Shown here one piece after another: positions 11,986 through 21,192 of a stretch of DNA of 64,000 nt (positions are counted from its first letter, which is position 1; the number at the start of each line of letters is the position of its first letter). The stretch is taken from NCBI RefSeq assembly GCF_000002875.2, contig NC_009417.2, forward strand, positions 1,345,929 through 1,409,928, written 5' to 3'. The notes beneath the pieces are model-generated. The model saw only the letters and a program-made list of their open reading frames with translations. It did not search any database and was not told the origin of the DNA. The stretch comes from Leishmania infantum JPCM5. Lineage: Eukaryota; Euglenozoa; Kinetoplastea; Trypanosomatida; Trypanosomatidae. The position numbers and the translations under genes were made by a program.

Positions 11986-12030
11986 TGTCCCTTCCGCTGC
12001 CTTTTTCCTCATTGATTCATTCACCAAGTC

Positions 12031-15000
12031 ATGCCGACGTATCAGGAGATGCCCTCGCCGCGGCTGCGGAGGTCGAAACATGCTGCCGAGCCTATCGAAG
12101 CCACGCAGCGCCAAGAGGAGAATGAGATGAACGGCCACTTCCACACTCCGATGCTACAGCCCGAAGAACCACCGACGACACCAACAAGGTCGGCTGAGAA
12201 ACGTACCGACATCCCAACCAGATTGGATGATTCTCGTCGACTAGGGTACACGAAGACTTCACCGAACGCAAGGCACGCCTTCACGGAAGCCAGCACCGCC
12301 ACGAGGGGCCTCGTGCCGATGCGAAGGTACATGGCAGTGAGCACCTCCGACAGCTTCGAAAGCGCCGTTGTCTTTCATTCGCCTGACCAGGCAGCCGTGA
12401 GGATGGTGTCTGGCGTGCTCAGCGCCAGCGAACAGAAAAGCTCCAGCAGCGGCGCTTCCCAGATGAAGGTTGGCAGCGACGCCGTGAACCTCACCCTCGT
12501 GGAGGACGACGACAGCGACGATCTCGAGGACAGGAACATCGAGGACGACAAGATAGATGACGGCTACGGTGCCGGGGTTGTGTTCGAGCTTTACAAGCCG
12601 ATGGAGATGCGGCGGCCTGAGCACACGTTCAGCAAGGGGTCGCCACTCCCGCCTGCGGTGCTGACAAGGCGGCTTCCAGCCGGCGGGGTATCCGGTCGTC
12701 GCTACAACTGCTCGAACGGATCGCGCGAGAAGGTTGGTGGGCGGTATCCCACACTCTCCCAAAGTTCGCGGCTTGAGGATATCCGCAGGCTGCCGCCGCA
12801 CGGAGGGGAAATGTGTAAGAGCAGCAACATCTCCGTCGACAGAACTCGCGCCATGGCACAGGAAGACATGGTGCGCAACAGCTCCGCCGACAGCTTCAGC
12901 GTCGACGGGGCTGGGACAGCTTTCCAGAACAGCGGGCAGCCGCAGCGCATAGATTCCTCCATGAACTCGCAGTTCTTCTTCAAGTCGAGACAGCGGCGCA
13001 ACGGGATGAACGCGTCTGTCGTCCACGGCGGCAGCCACCACGACTCCATGAGCAGCCCCAGCGAGTCCCCGCAGGTGTCCGCAGACGTCGCGGCACCCAC
13101 ACTGATGAATGCCAGTGGGCCTCACCTTTTCCGCTCGGACCAGGTGGCGCTCATTTCTCATTGCCGTCGACAGAGCCGACATACGCACGCGAATCACCAC
13201 CTACACAACCATAATCACCGTCGCAGCGACGGCGACGCGGCTGGGGAAGCTGCCAGCCTAATGGACGGAATAGTGCTCGGCATGGCTTCCGTGGACCCCT
13301 TGACCGGCGACGGCGAGGCAGGCATGACGACGTCTCTGTCGATTACAGACGGATTCGACCTTGTACGCGCGCCAATAACGGGGCTGCGCGCGATGGTGCT
13401 CGGGAACAACGCCGTGGAGGAAGAGGAGGCCGCCGAGGACCCCGAGATGCGCGCACGCCAGGCGGAGCAGCTCAAGCACTTCTACTCAAAAGTGGTGCGG
13501 CAGCATCGCAACTGTGCCGAGAGCGGTGCGCCAGCGGGAGGCAACTCGCCACCAACGTCGGTGACAAGAAGCGCTTCGACTCTGCAGGCGACGCAGGCTC
13601 TCCGCATCGACGACGCCGCCGCCGACTGCGTCACGCCCGGGCATGAATTCGGCGCACTTATTCTCTCGCAGTCATCCCCTCTAGGGGATGAGGGGAGAGC
13701 TGCACTGGTTCTTGAGAGCGTCGTCGCGAAGAAGGCGAAGAAGCGAGAGAAGAGGGTGATGTTCAACATAAACGGCATGGAGCAGCCGCACACCGAAGGC
13801 GGCGGCGTCGCAAACCTGCTCAATCACGGCACCCCACAACCGACGTGTGCTCTGGTGCCTCATGCGCCATCGCCGTTGGCGCTGCAGTGCTTCGGCGGTG
13901 AAAGGACCTCCAGCAGCGGCGAAGCGGAGGTGAACGACTTGGCTACCGGGGAGTCACCGCTGCCGCCGGCCTCGCTTCGCATGGCACGGAGGGTCGGTGA
14001 CATGCAGAATCAGCTGACCTCGGCCACAAGCGCAACAAGGACAGAGACGCTCACCAGCTCCGCCGACGAAGCCGTGCCTGCGCTACCTTCGCCTGTGACG
14101 CCGGTGCGAGGAGCACCGAACATGTCGTCCTTACACGCTCCGCGGCGCGCGAACGAAGATGACGAGCACCCTCTCACCGATCCGCTCACTCCTTCGGCGT
14201 CCGCCAACTTTGCACAGCAGCAGTTGCCGACGTTCGCTCCCACGGCGACGGCATCGTCATCTCCATCGCCCCCAGCGCCGCCGTCCACAACTCTGGGGAA
14301 GCTGAGCGCCATCTTCGACGAGGCGCCGCGGAAACGCTGCTTTTCTGGCGGTAAAGCGTCAACGTCGTCGACGAAGCACCGTAAAGCGGCCATGGCCCTC
14401 GTTGCGGAGGCGGGCGACGCCATCGTGCTGCCGCAATCCAGTACCACCTTCGTTCCCCGATCGCGGCCCCCCTGCTCACATCTTGTCCCCCCGAACGTGC
14501 TCAGCTCGCTGGAGGTGCGCCTGCCCGACCGAGATTCGTCTAAGAAAGGGAGCTCACGGCCACGGCACCCGCCTCAGACGAGCCTCTACATCTCATGTGC
14601 TCAGGCAAAATATCTGTCGCCTCTGCACTCAGCAGAGGGCAGCGTTCCTCCGGTGCACCACCTCAAGTCGAGGGGTACGGCCACGCAAGTCGTTATGCCG
14701 CCATTGCTGCGCACTGCGCAGGCTGTCTCAGACCGCGAGGTACCCTCCGAGCCGATGCAGAAACCATCGACCACGGTGTCGACGGTAGCGACCGCCGCCG
14801 CTGGGCTGACTACAGGAAAGCGGAATGAAAATGTCGACAAAAGCCGGCGTAACTCACAGCATAGCAGTGCATCCTCCTTTCCCATAGTGAAATCGCATGC
14901 AGTCAAGACAGACCTTCCACTGCTGCCGGCGCAGTCCTCCAGCCGGCTGTCCAGAAAGGAGTCGCCGCGCGAGTGGGCCAGCAACAAGCCTTCCTCCCCC

Positions 15001-15258
15001 TCCGTCTCTGATGATGAGGTGCCGGTGCCGCGGCCTTCCGCCTTGGCGCGGCACTTTTCCATCCCTCGCGAGACCGCCACGACGGTGGCGGGTTCTGATG
15101 CAGCTGTCGGCGCAGGCCGCGAGCAGCAAATGAGTGATTTTACAATGAGTAGAAGGTCCATCTCTGGCGATCCCGACACGGCCTCTTCCAGGGCAACCCG
15201 ATCTTCAGGGCACGCGGTGCCCCATCTACTCGCCATCACTGTGCCGAGGCACACATGA
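12031..15258 (+). CDS. large disordered hypothetical protein with acidic patch and RVxF-like motif
   Basis: I do not recognise this protein (1075 residues). It is dominated by Ser, Pro, Ala and Thr low-complexity sequence, with no signal peptide, membrane span or enzyme motif. A dense Asp/Glu block lies at about residues 157-175 (nt 12499-12555) and a His-rich run at about 385-397. Near nt 13729-13773 a Lys/Arg cluster (KKAKKREK) runs into RVMFNINGM, which fits the R-V-x-F docking motif used by regulators of protein phosphatase 1. That is a motif match only. The ATG at 12031 lies 45 nt after a strong polypyrimidine-AG signal and is the first in frame. Codon usage matches other genes here and the 3.2-kb frame is uninterrupted, so it is very likely expressed. 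Function unknown. Confidence 0.83.
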   Translation: MPTYQEMPSPRLRRSKHAAEPIEATQRQEENEMNGHFHTPMLQPEEPPTTPTRSAEKRTDIPTRLDDSRRLGYTKTSPNARHAFTEASTATRGLVPMRRYMAVSTSDSFESAVVFHSPDQAAVRMVSGVLSASEQKSSSSGASQMKVGSDAVNLTLVEDDDSDDLEDRNIEDDKIDDGYGAGVVFELYKPMEMRRPEHTFSKGSPLPPAVLTRRLPAGGVSGRRYNCSNGSREKVGGRYPTLSQSSRLEDIRRLPPHGGEMCKSSNISVDRTRAMAQEDMVRNSSADSFSVDGAGTAFQNSGQPQRIDSSMNSQFFFKSRQRRNGMNASVVHGGSHHDSMSSPSESPQVSADVAAPTLMNASGPHLFRSDQVALISHCRRQSRHTHANHHLHNHNHRRSDGDAAGEAASLMDGIVLGMASVDPLTGDGEAGMTTSLSITDGFDLVRAPITGLRAMVLGNNAVEEEEAAEDPEMRARQAEQLKHFYSKVVRQHRNCAESGAPAGGNSPPTSVTRSASTLQATQALRIDDAAADCVTPGHEFGALILSQSSPLGDEGRAALVLESVVAKKAKKREKRVMFNINGMEQPHTEGGGVANLLNHGTPQPTCALVPHAPSPLALQCFGGERTSSSGEAEVNDLATGESPLPPASLRMARRVGDMQNQLTSATSATRTETLTSSADEAVPALPSPVTPVRGAPNMSSLHAPRRANEDDEHPLTDPLTPSASANFAQQQLPTFAPTATASSSPSPPAPPSTTLGKLSAIFDEAPRKRCFSGGKASTSSTKHRKAAMALVAEAGDAIVLPQSSTTFVPRSRPPCSHLVPPNVLSSLEVRLPDRDSSKKGSSRPRHPPQTSLYISCAQAKYLSPLHSAEGSVPPVHHLKSRGTATQVVMPPLLRTAQAVSDREVPSEPMQKPSTTVSTVATAAAGLTTGKRNENVDKSRRNSQHSSASSFPIVKSHAVKTDLPLLPAQSSSRLSRKESPREWASNKPSSPSVSDDEVPVPRPSALARHFSIPRETATTVAGSDAAVGAGREQQMSDFTMSRRSISGDPDTASSRATRSSGHAVPHLLAITVPRHT

Positions 15259-16065
15259 AAGTGCCGTGATGCCCACGGGGGGGGGGGGGCGGGGGCGTTG
15301 GTGATTGCCGTTTTCCTGTCGTGTGTGTGTTTGTTTTTTGTTGTTGTGGATGTGTACGAGGGCCCGTGATGATGTGACTGCGTCGGAGCTCGTCGACCTT
15401 GTCAGTGCATCTCTATTAGCTCGCATTTGCCATTGTTTTGTGCTGGCCAAGCATTCACTTGCGCTTCGCTGCGCTTCACTCTTTTTTTTTCACGTGTGCG
15501 CTTGTGTCTTGGTGGGTCGTGCGTAGAGTCTGTTGTGATCGCTTGATCGTTACCGGGTCGGTAAGGATGGACGAGCGCGCGTGCGTGTGGAGAACGAACT
15601 CCGTTATCCTAGGGTACAACACAAGGGGATGCCGGTACACGCATGAGCGATCTCCGGCCCCCGAAATGGGTGTCTGAATGCAGTGGAGAGAACTCGACGC
15701 GTCTTCGTCGATTCACCGAGTGGGGAGCAGTGGTGAAGGCGCTCTGGAAGTAGCACGATCTCGAGCTACTCGGTATGAGGAGGGCTCTTCTGATCCTTCC
15801 CAGCGTAAAGCTCTCCCGGCGCCGTCGGTCTCATCACGAGGCCGAATCGACGCTCTCCTGTGCACTCTGGCGCACGCTGATCACCTATCTCGGCCTACAC
15901 CCCTTTCCTCCCCCCTCCACACACACATACACATACGGCATTGCTCCTCTCCCTCATCACCTACTCCGTTCGCTTCATTCCTCGCTGACTGTGACACGAA
16001 CACTGCATGAGCGCACAATCTTATGCAAGCACTGACTAGGCGCACGCGCTTCGCGGCAGCTGCGC
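15259..16065. other. intergenic region
   Basis: About 0.8 kb between the disordered protein and the ABC transporter. It holds a run of 13 G at about 15277-15289, T/C-rich DNA, and a pyrimidine tract (about 15944-15990) followed by AG at 16010-16011 and 16028-16029 that could serve as the splice acceptor for the next gene. No gene is seen. Confidence 0.6.
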
Positions 16066-19000
16066 ATGACGTGTGAACCGCTGGCATCGCTGTCGCCGCA
16101 CCTTGCTTTGCAAGCGCTATTCAGTGTCGCTGCACCTATCTCGTCAATATGCACTACCTACCTGCGTGAGCTGCTGTGGCCGTCGCGGCTACGCGACGGA
16201 GTTCCATTGAGTGCCAGCGTTGTGGTGCTCACAGTCGTCGTTACAGGGTTGCGACTGAGCAAGTCACTGTGCTTTGGGGATGGCGTTTACCTGCGCCGAC
16301 GAGTGCTCCTCCTTGTAAGGATTCGCGCGTTCGTTGTGCGGTGGGAGGCGAGTTGCATGGCGGAGGTGGAGGCCTGTTGCGCAGATGTTGACGGTCAGGC
16401 TGCTGCCGTGCTCGCCCGCTACATGGGATGGCGAGCGGCAAAAAGGGTCGGCGCGTGGTGGGCGGCAGCGGTGGTGGCAGACGTGCCATCATTGCAGCCG
16501 CCGATAGCGTCGCCGGCGTCGTTTTCCGGAATTGTGCCGTCCTTTGCCTTCTCAAACGATATAGTGCTGGAGGAAGCGCTCGAGCTCGCCTACATGGCTG
16601 ACAGCGTCCTGCGACTCGCCGATGATCGACGGTGGCTGGAGCGGTTTGTGACGATCCTCCAATACGTTCTACTTCGCCGCGCCTCTTTGATAGAGGAGGC
16701 ACAGCTGTACCGGTGCCTCCGCGAGCGTGCCCTTTTTCCATGCCACCCTGCGACACGCAAGCGCAAGGGGGCCGTCCAGGGAGATCGAGGAACGCAGCGC
16801 AGCACGTGGGCTGCGGCGTGGCGAGTGCACCACCGCCCTACGTGGTTGGCACCACTCTCCGGCGGTGCCCGGTTTCTCTGCCTACCGCTCAGTTACTTCC
16901 CAGTGGAGGCCGTGCTGCCCTACGTTGCGTGCGAGACGTGGCTTAGCGACCGTCTGCTGAGCACAATCCTGCCTCGGTGGGAACGGCTTTGCGTGCGCTC
17001 GTTGCGGCGGAAGCAGAAACTCGCGCCACCTGAGCCGACACTCGTGACTGGTGCGCGAGCGGAAAAGATGTCCAGCAAGGTACAATACTGGTTTCTACGC
17101 TACACCGCCCCAATCCTGCGCACCTGTGTCGAGCAGCAGCGCGCCGCCGCGCGCCGCTTCTGCATGCAGGAGCTGAGCACCGCTGCCGGCTATGACAACG
17201 CCGCTTCGAGTGGCCTTCCACGCAGCTCTCTTGCGCTCTTGTGGCGATGTCTGAGAAGCACGCGCACGTACTCGGCATCAGCAGCATCTACTTCAGCGGA
17301 CAGTGCCGTGCCGGATAAGGACACGTCTAGACTTGTGCGCCGCGTGCTGATTCTTCGTGCTGTCTCCCAGGCTGTCACCGTCATCTTTCAGGTGTGCTGC
17401 CCTCGCCTCAACGTCCGCTACGTCACGGAACTGATGGTTGCTGGTTACTGCGCGCAGGGAGAGCGCACCTCGCCATCTCCAAAGCCCACCACCACCACCA
17501 CCGACGCAGCAGCAGCGTCGCCTGTAGACACGCTGCTGCGCTCTATGTCTGCTGAAATGGGATGGGCACTGGTAGCAGGCGTAGCAGAGGCGCTGCTGAC
17601 ACGCTTCGCAGGCATCACTGGCCACCAGTTGTCGGTGCTGCTCGCCGACGCCGCTACGCGACGAGTTGAGCAAGAGCTCCTGTGCGTCGACGAAGCCTTC
17701 TACTGTCGCTGGCTCCGCTGTGCATCTGGTGAGGCAGACAGTGTGGAAGTTACCGGCTTAGCAACATCGCCCGGTAGGCGAATGTCCCCTGTTGGCATGC
17801 TGCCAGCGCGCCCCTTCATCACAGCCGATGATGTCCTCGCAGTGGGGCGGCGTGGTGGCGAGCGAATGCTCGCGTTGCACGACGCTGTAGTGAAGCGGTC
17901 ACTGCGGTGTGTCGCACTTATCGCTCGCGCGGCCGTCACGCGAGAGTGGCGGCCACTAGTTGGTGCGGCTGTGACGGCCTGGGTGGATGCGCCGGCGCTG
18001 CTCTCTTCCTTGTCTGTTGCGGTGGGCTACTCGACTCCATCCGATGTCGCGCGGCTGCTATCGCGACGGGAGGAGAGCCTGCCAAGCAGGAGCCCCGTCG
18101 GCCTGCGGCTGCTGCTTGAGGTTCTCGTGGATGAGGAGAGTGACACAACAGCACCACCGGACACACGGCAGCGACGCCGACGGCAGCTGCGGAATCCGTA
18201 CTTGGCGCTCGTCGCGTGCTCGAATGTTTGGACGTTCGAGCACCTGCTGGCTGACACAAAACGGAGCGTGGCGAACCTCTGCGCCCATGTGTGCCAACTA
18301 AAGGCCGTGTACGCCGCCGTTGCCGTGTATCCGTACGCGGTTTCGTCGGTGAGACACGTCACGACGGCAGCAGACGTCATCGCCGCAATGCAGGAGGATG
18401 TGCGTTGCGTGCTGTACTACAGCGTCTACCAGATGGAGCATACATGCAGGAAACGGTGTGGCGGCGCTGTCGCAGCGTCGCCGCTGCTGCACCCGCTTCT
18501 GGACCCTGAGGAGACGGCGCTGCTTCAGCAGCCGAGCGCGCTCTCCTACCTCCCTGCGCATGTGGACTACTTTGACCTGTTCTCTCTACCGTACCGCTTT
18601 GTTCTGCGGCAGTTGGGGCTGGAGATGGTGTTTGCTTACCGGACCGCAGCGGGCATGCGGCAGGAGTCGCGGCAGATGGCCGAGGAATGGTGGGTGCAGG
18701 CGCTCTTCAACAGCTCCTTCAACCCCCTCACGTCGGCACTGCACGAGGCTTTCCAGCTCACTGCATCCTGTGCGACTGTGCTGCTCCTCTGCTTGCAGTC
18801 CGTGGACGGGATGTGGGTGGTGTGTCCGCTTCCGTTGCCTGTTCTTCTCCGGCAAGCTCACGCGGTGCAATTCTACCGCGATCTTCTGCGCAGTGGTGTG
18901 ACAGCGCAGCGCCTCGAGGACGGCGTAGCTCCGTTGCAGCAGTTGTGTGAGAACCTGCCCCACGCCGTCGTGTCGGATGCGGCAACGCTGCTGCGCTCTT

Positions 19001-20370
19001 CGTTGCAGGGTAAGAGCTCCTCCGCGGCACCCCTCTCCGCGCTTCAGCGGCGCCGCCGCCACTGGCGTCAGGTGCTGACTGCGAGTCGACCAGAGCTCTG
19101 CTTTAATGCAGACGATGACATTGTCGGAGGACTGCGTCTCCGCGGCGGCGTCAGCTGGCACCACGTGTACTTCACTTACCCTCAACTCTTTGTGGCCCCC
19201 AACACAGAAGACACAGGGCAGGAGAGCGTAAGCGACACCTGTGGTGTGCGACCCACCATCGCTGACGCATGTTTTGCGTGTCCCGCGGTGGGTATGACGG
19301 CCGTGGTTGGCCCAAGTGGGGCGGGAAAGAGTTCGCTCAATCTGCTGCTGCGGCGCCTCTACGACCCGGTCGCCGTGGTGGAGCTCGCTCACGAGGGCGG
19401 AACGGCGCGGTCGCCTCCCGACCAGCAGCTGGGCGCCTATGTTGACCTGAATCATGTGGGTGCCACCGCTGATGCAGAGGACGTTCTTGTCGAGGTCCTG
19501 CGTCTCGCCCTCGTTGAAAGCGCACTGCCGCCGCCATCCAACAACGTGGCACCCCACTCTCCATCTCTCCTCAGTGCGGCTGATGGGCAGAGAGTCACGT
19601 CGCAGCCTTCGCCAACGGCCTCTGCCGCCCCGGTTACCTCACCCCGTTACCGTCTGCGAGCGCAGCCCGGCTATATTGCCCTTGACGGCATTCCGCTATC
19701 CCTTTTTGCCGCCGCCTACGTGCGCCAGTGGCTCGGCTGGCTGCGGCAAACACCGCATGTGCATCCGCGCCAAAGCTTCTTGTCCAACGTGCGCGGCTCA
19801 GCGATGCACGTGACGGTGTGCGACGTACAACGGGCCCTGCGCGTGTGCGGCTGCGACGCCTTCGTGGAAGAGAAGCAGCGCACTTTGCGAGATGCCGCTG
19901 GCCACTTAAGCGGTGGTGAAGCTCAGCGGCTGGCATTGGCAAGCGTTGTCGCGGTCTTGCTCGCGCGCTCTCGGGTGGAGCTGCTAAACGGCATGCCATT
20001 GCACGACAGCGACGTTGGCACGGCGGCAGCAGCAGCGGCAGTTGGCGGGTTGGTGCTTGACGAGCCAACGAGCAACCTCGATGCCGCCAACGAGAACCAC
20101 CTTCTGGCTGCACTGGAAGCCTTGCAGGGAGGAGGCGGTGAAGCTGATTCGGAGTGTGGGACAGGGTTGCCCCTCTTTACATGGATGATATCGCACCGCA
20201 TGTCGTCGCTGCGCTTGGCGCAGCACATGGTCGTCGTGGAGAACGGCCGTGTCACGGCGAGTGGACCCTCTGCAGAAGTAACGGAAGCAAACTTGTTCGC
20301 GAAGACACAGCTGCAGCTGCAGCAGCTCACGGATATATCGGCGTCGGCGCGCGCCGACGCGGCTCCTTAG
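16066..20370 (+). CDS. ABC half-transporter (ABCB/TAP-like) with enlarged nucleotide-binding domain
   Basis: A 1434-residue protein with one C-terminal ABC ATPase domain. Visible motifs in order: Walker A GPSGAGKS at residues 1082-1089, Q-loop LRQTP, signature LSGGE at 1281-1285, Walker B LVLDEP with its Asp at 1332, D-loop SNLDA, and the H-loop His in MISHRM. All residues needed for ATP hydrolysis are present. About 130 residues, including a Ser/Pro-rich low-complexity stretch, separate Walker A from the Q-loop, where typical domains have about 40. The N-terminal 1000 residues hold scattered hydrophobic segments (for example near 40-65, 425-455, 490-530 and 880-920) compatible with an exporter membrane domain, but they are diluted by long insertions. 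The membrane-then-ATPase order points to the ABCB class, and a single ATPase domain implies dimerisation. Substrate and membrane cannot be read from sequence. First ATG after the upstream polypyrimidine-AG signal. Confidence 0.88.
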   Translation: MTCEPLASLSPHLALQALFSVAAPISSICTTYLRELLWPSRLRDGVPLSASVVVLTVVVTGLRLSKSLCFGDGVYLRRRVLLLVRIRAFVVRWEASCMAEVEACCADVDGQAAAVLARYMGWRAAKRVGAWWAAAVVADVPSLQPPIASPASFSGIVPSFAFSNDIVLEEALELAYMADSVLRLADDRRWLERFVTILQYVLLRRASLIEEAQLYRCLRERALFPCHPATRKRKGAVQGDRGTQRSTWAAAWRVHHRPTWLAPLSGGARFLCLPLSYFPVEAVLPYVACETWLSDRLLSTILPRWERLCVRSLRRKQKLAPPEPTLVTGARAEKMSSKVQYWFLRYTAPILRTCVEQQRAAARRFCMQELSTAAGYDNAASSGLPRSSLALLWRCLRSTRTYSASAASTSADSAVPDKDTSRLVRRVLILRAVSQAVTVIFQVCCPRLNVRYVTELMVAGYCAQGERTSPSPKPTTTTTDAAAASPVDTLLRSMSAEMGWALVAGVAEALLTRFAGITGHQLSVLLADAATRRVEQELLCVDEAFYCRWLRCASGEADSVEVTGLATSPGRRMSPVGMLPARPFITADDVLAVGRRGGERMLALHDAVVKRSLRCVALIARAAVTREWRPLVGAAVTAWVDAPALLSSLSVAVGYSTPSDVARLLSRREESLPSRSPVGLRLLLEVLVDEESDTTAPPDTRQRRRRQLRNPYLALVACSNVWTFEHLLADTKRSVANLCAHVCQLKAVYAAVAVYPYAVSSVRHVTTAADVIAAMQEDVRCVLYYSVYQMEHTCRKRCGGAVAASPLLHPLLDPEETALLQQPSALSYLPAHVDYFDLFSLPYRFVLRQLGLEMVFAYRTAAGMRQESRQMAEEWWVQALFNSSFNPLTSALHEAFQLTASCATVLLLCLQSVDGMWVVCPLPLPVLLRQAHAVQFYRDLLRSGVTAQRLEDGVAPLQQLCENLPHAVVSDAATLLRSSLQGKSSSAAPLSALQRRRRHWRQVLTASRPELCFNADDDIVGGLRLRGGVSWHHVYFTYPQLFVAPNTEDTGQESVSDTCGVRPTIADACFACPAVGMTAVVGPSGAGKSSLNLLLRRLYDPVAVVELAHEGGTARSPPDQQLGAYVDLNHVGATADAEDVLVEVLRLALVESALPPPSNNVAPHSPSLLSAADGQRVTSQPSPTASAAPVTSPRYRLRAQPGYIALDGIPLSLFAAAYVRQWLGWLRQTPHVHPRQSFLSNVRGSAMHVTVCDVQRALRVCGCDAFVEEKQRTLRDAAGHLSGGEAQRLALASVVAVLLARSRVELLNGMPLHDSDVGTAAAAAAVGGLVLDEPTSNLDAANENHLLAALEALQGGGGEADSECGTGLPLFTWMISHRMSSLRLAQHMVVVENGRVTASGPSAEVTEANLFAKTQLQLQQLTDISASARADAAP

Positions 20371-21192
20371 CGTGCAACGAGTGGTGGTGGTGGCGGAGTA
20401 TTCTAGGTGCGTGTATCTGTGTTTTTGCGTTAATGGCAGTGCAGTGGTGCTACGTGCTCGCCTGTATGTGCCTTTGGCAGTGCATGTTCAACACCTCGCC
20501 GCCCACTCCGTTGCTGCTTCGCCGCAGCTGGTCTCCGCATCACATACGACGACGGCGCGGCATGTCACTGGCTGGGGCCCCTCATCCCTCCTAGCTGGAC
20601 GGACGTCCCTGCGAAGTCTTTTCGTCGGAACCGCTTGATGTGTGTTGGCCGGTCCTTACGGATGCAGCGGCGGCGCTTCGTTTCACTTCTCAAGCACTTG
20701 TCCACCACGTAGCACAGGCAGGACAGCAAAAAAAAAGAGAAACGTATAAAGGACCTTCATGATAGAGCTGATGATGTGCCCGTCGGCAGTTTCGCGTGCA
20801 TGGCTCTTTCACGCGACCCTCAGCGGAGGGGAGGACTCGCAGACGCAGTCCGTGTCCCTCCATTGCCGCCACCGCTCCTTCCTCTACCTCGTAGCTGCAG
20901 CGGCAGTGCAAACAGCTTCAGCGAGTGCCCAGCCGCCGCTCCTCCGCCCCTCTCTGCTACCCCTTTGTATGCCATGCTGCCTCACCCTCACTCTTTTATC
21001 CCTCTGTCTGCGCACGGCTTGCGGTGACACAAAAATCGCGCCACCGTGTGTCTGCGTGGATCTGTTTGCAGACACGTTCTTGTTCCCCCCTCCCTTTTTC
21101 ACCGGTGTAGAAGACGTCGCTTGCAACGTGTCCATCCAAACTGTGTTGCAGGCCCCTCCCTTCCACCGCACCACATCCCTCGCCGTGCACTC
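20371..21192. other. intergenic region upstream of TDP1
   Basis: About 0.8 kb of mixed composition with no convincing gene. The open frame of the next gene extends back to 21046 without an ATG, across the likely splice acceptor, so it is treated as 5' flank. Confidence 0.6.
21079..21110 (+). promoter_or_regulatory. spliced-leader acceptor for TDP1
   Basis: A C/T-rich run including six C and five T ends in an AG at 21109-21110. This predicts a 5' UTR of about 83 nt before the ATG at 21193 and argues against translation of the upstream in-frame extension. Confidence 0.55.

Larger units (their letters stand above)
3661..12030. other. 8.4-kb region without a convincing gene
   Basis: No ATG-initiated frame here resembles a conserved protein. 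Most is T/C-rich, like trypanosomatid UTR and intergenic DNA, with simple repeats: CA at 4149-4170 and GT at about 8141-8154 and 11131-11148. A GC-rich island of different composition covers about 5850-7480 and is listed separately. A short ATG frame at 8293-8541 would encode 82 mostly hydrophobic residues, but T/C-rich DNA yields such peptides by chance. The region may hold a very long 3' UTR of the upstream gene, a decayed locus, or both. Confidence 0.6.

Noticed and set aside
21046..21192. N-terminal extension of TDP1
   Set aside because: There is no ATG in it and it contains the polypyrimidine tract and AG at 21109-21110, so it should lie in or before the 5' UTR.
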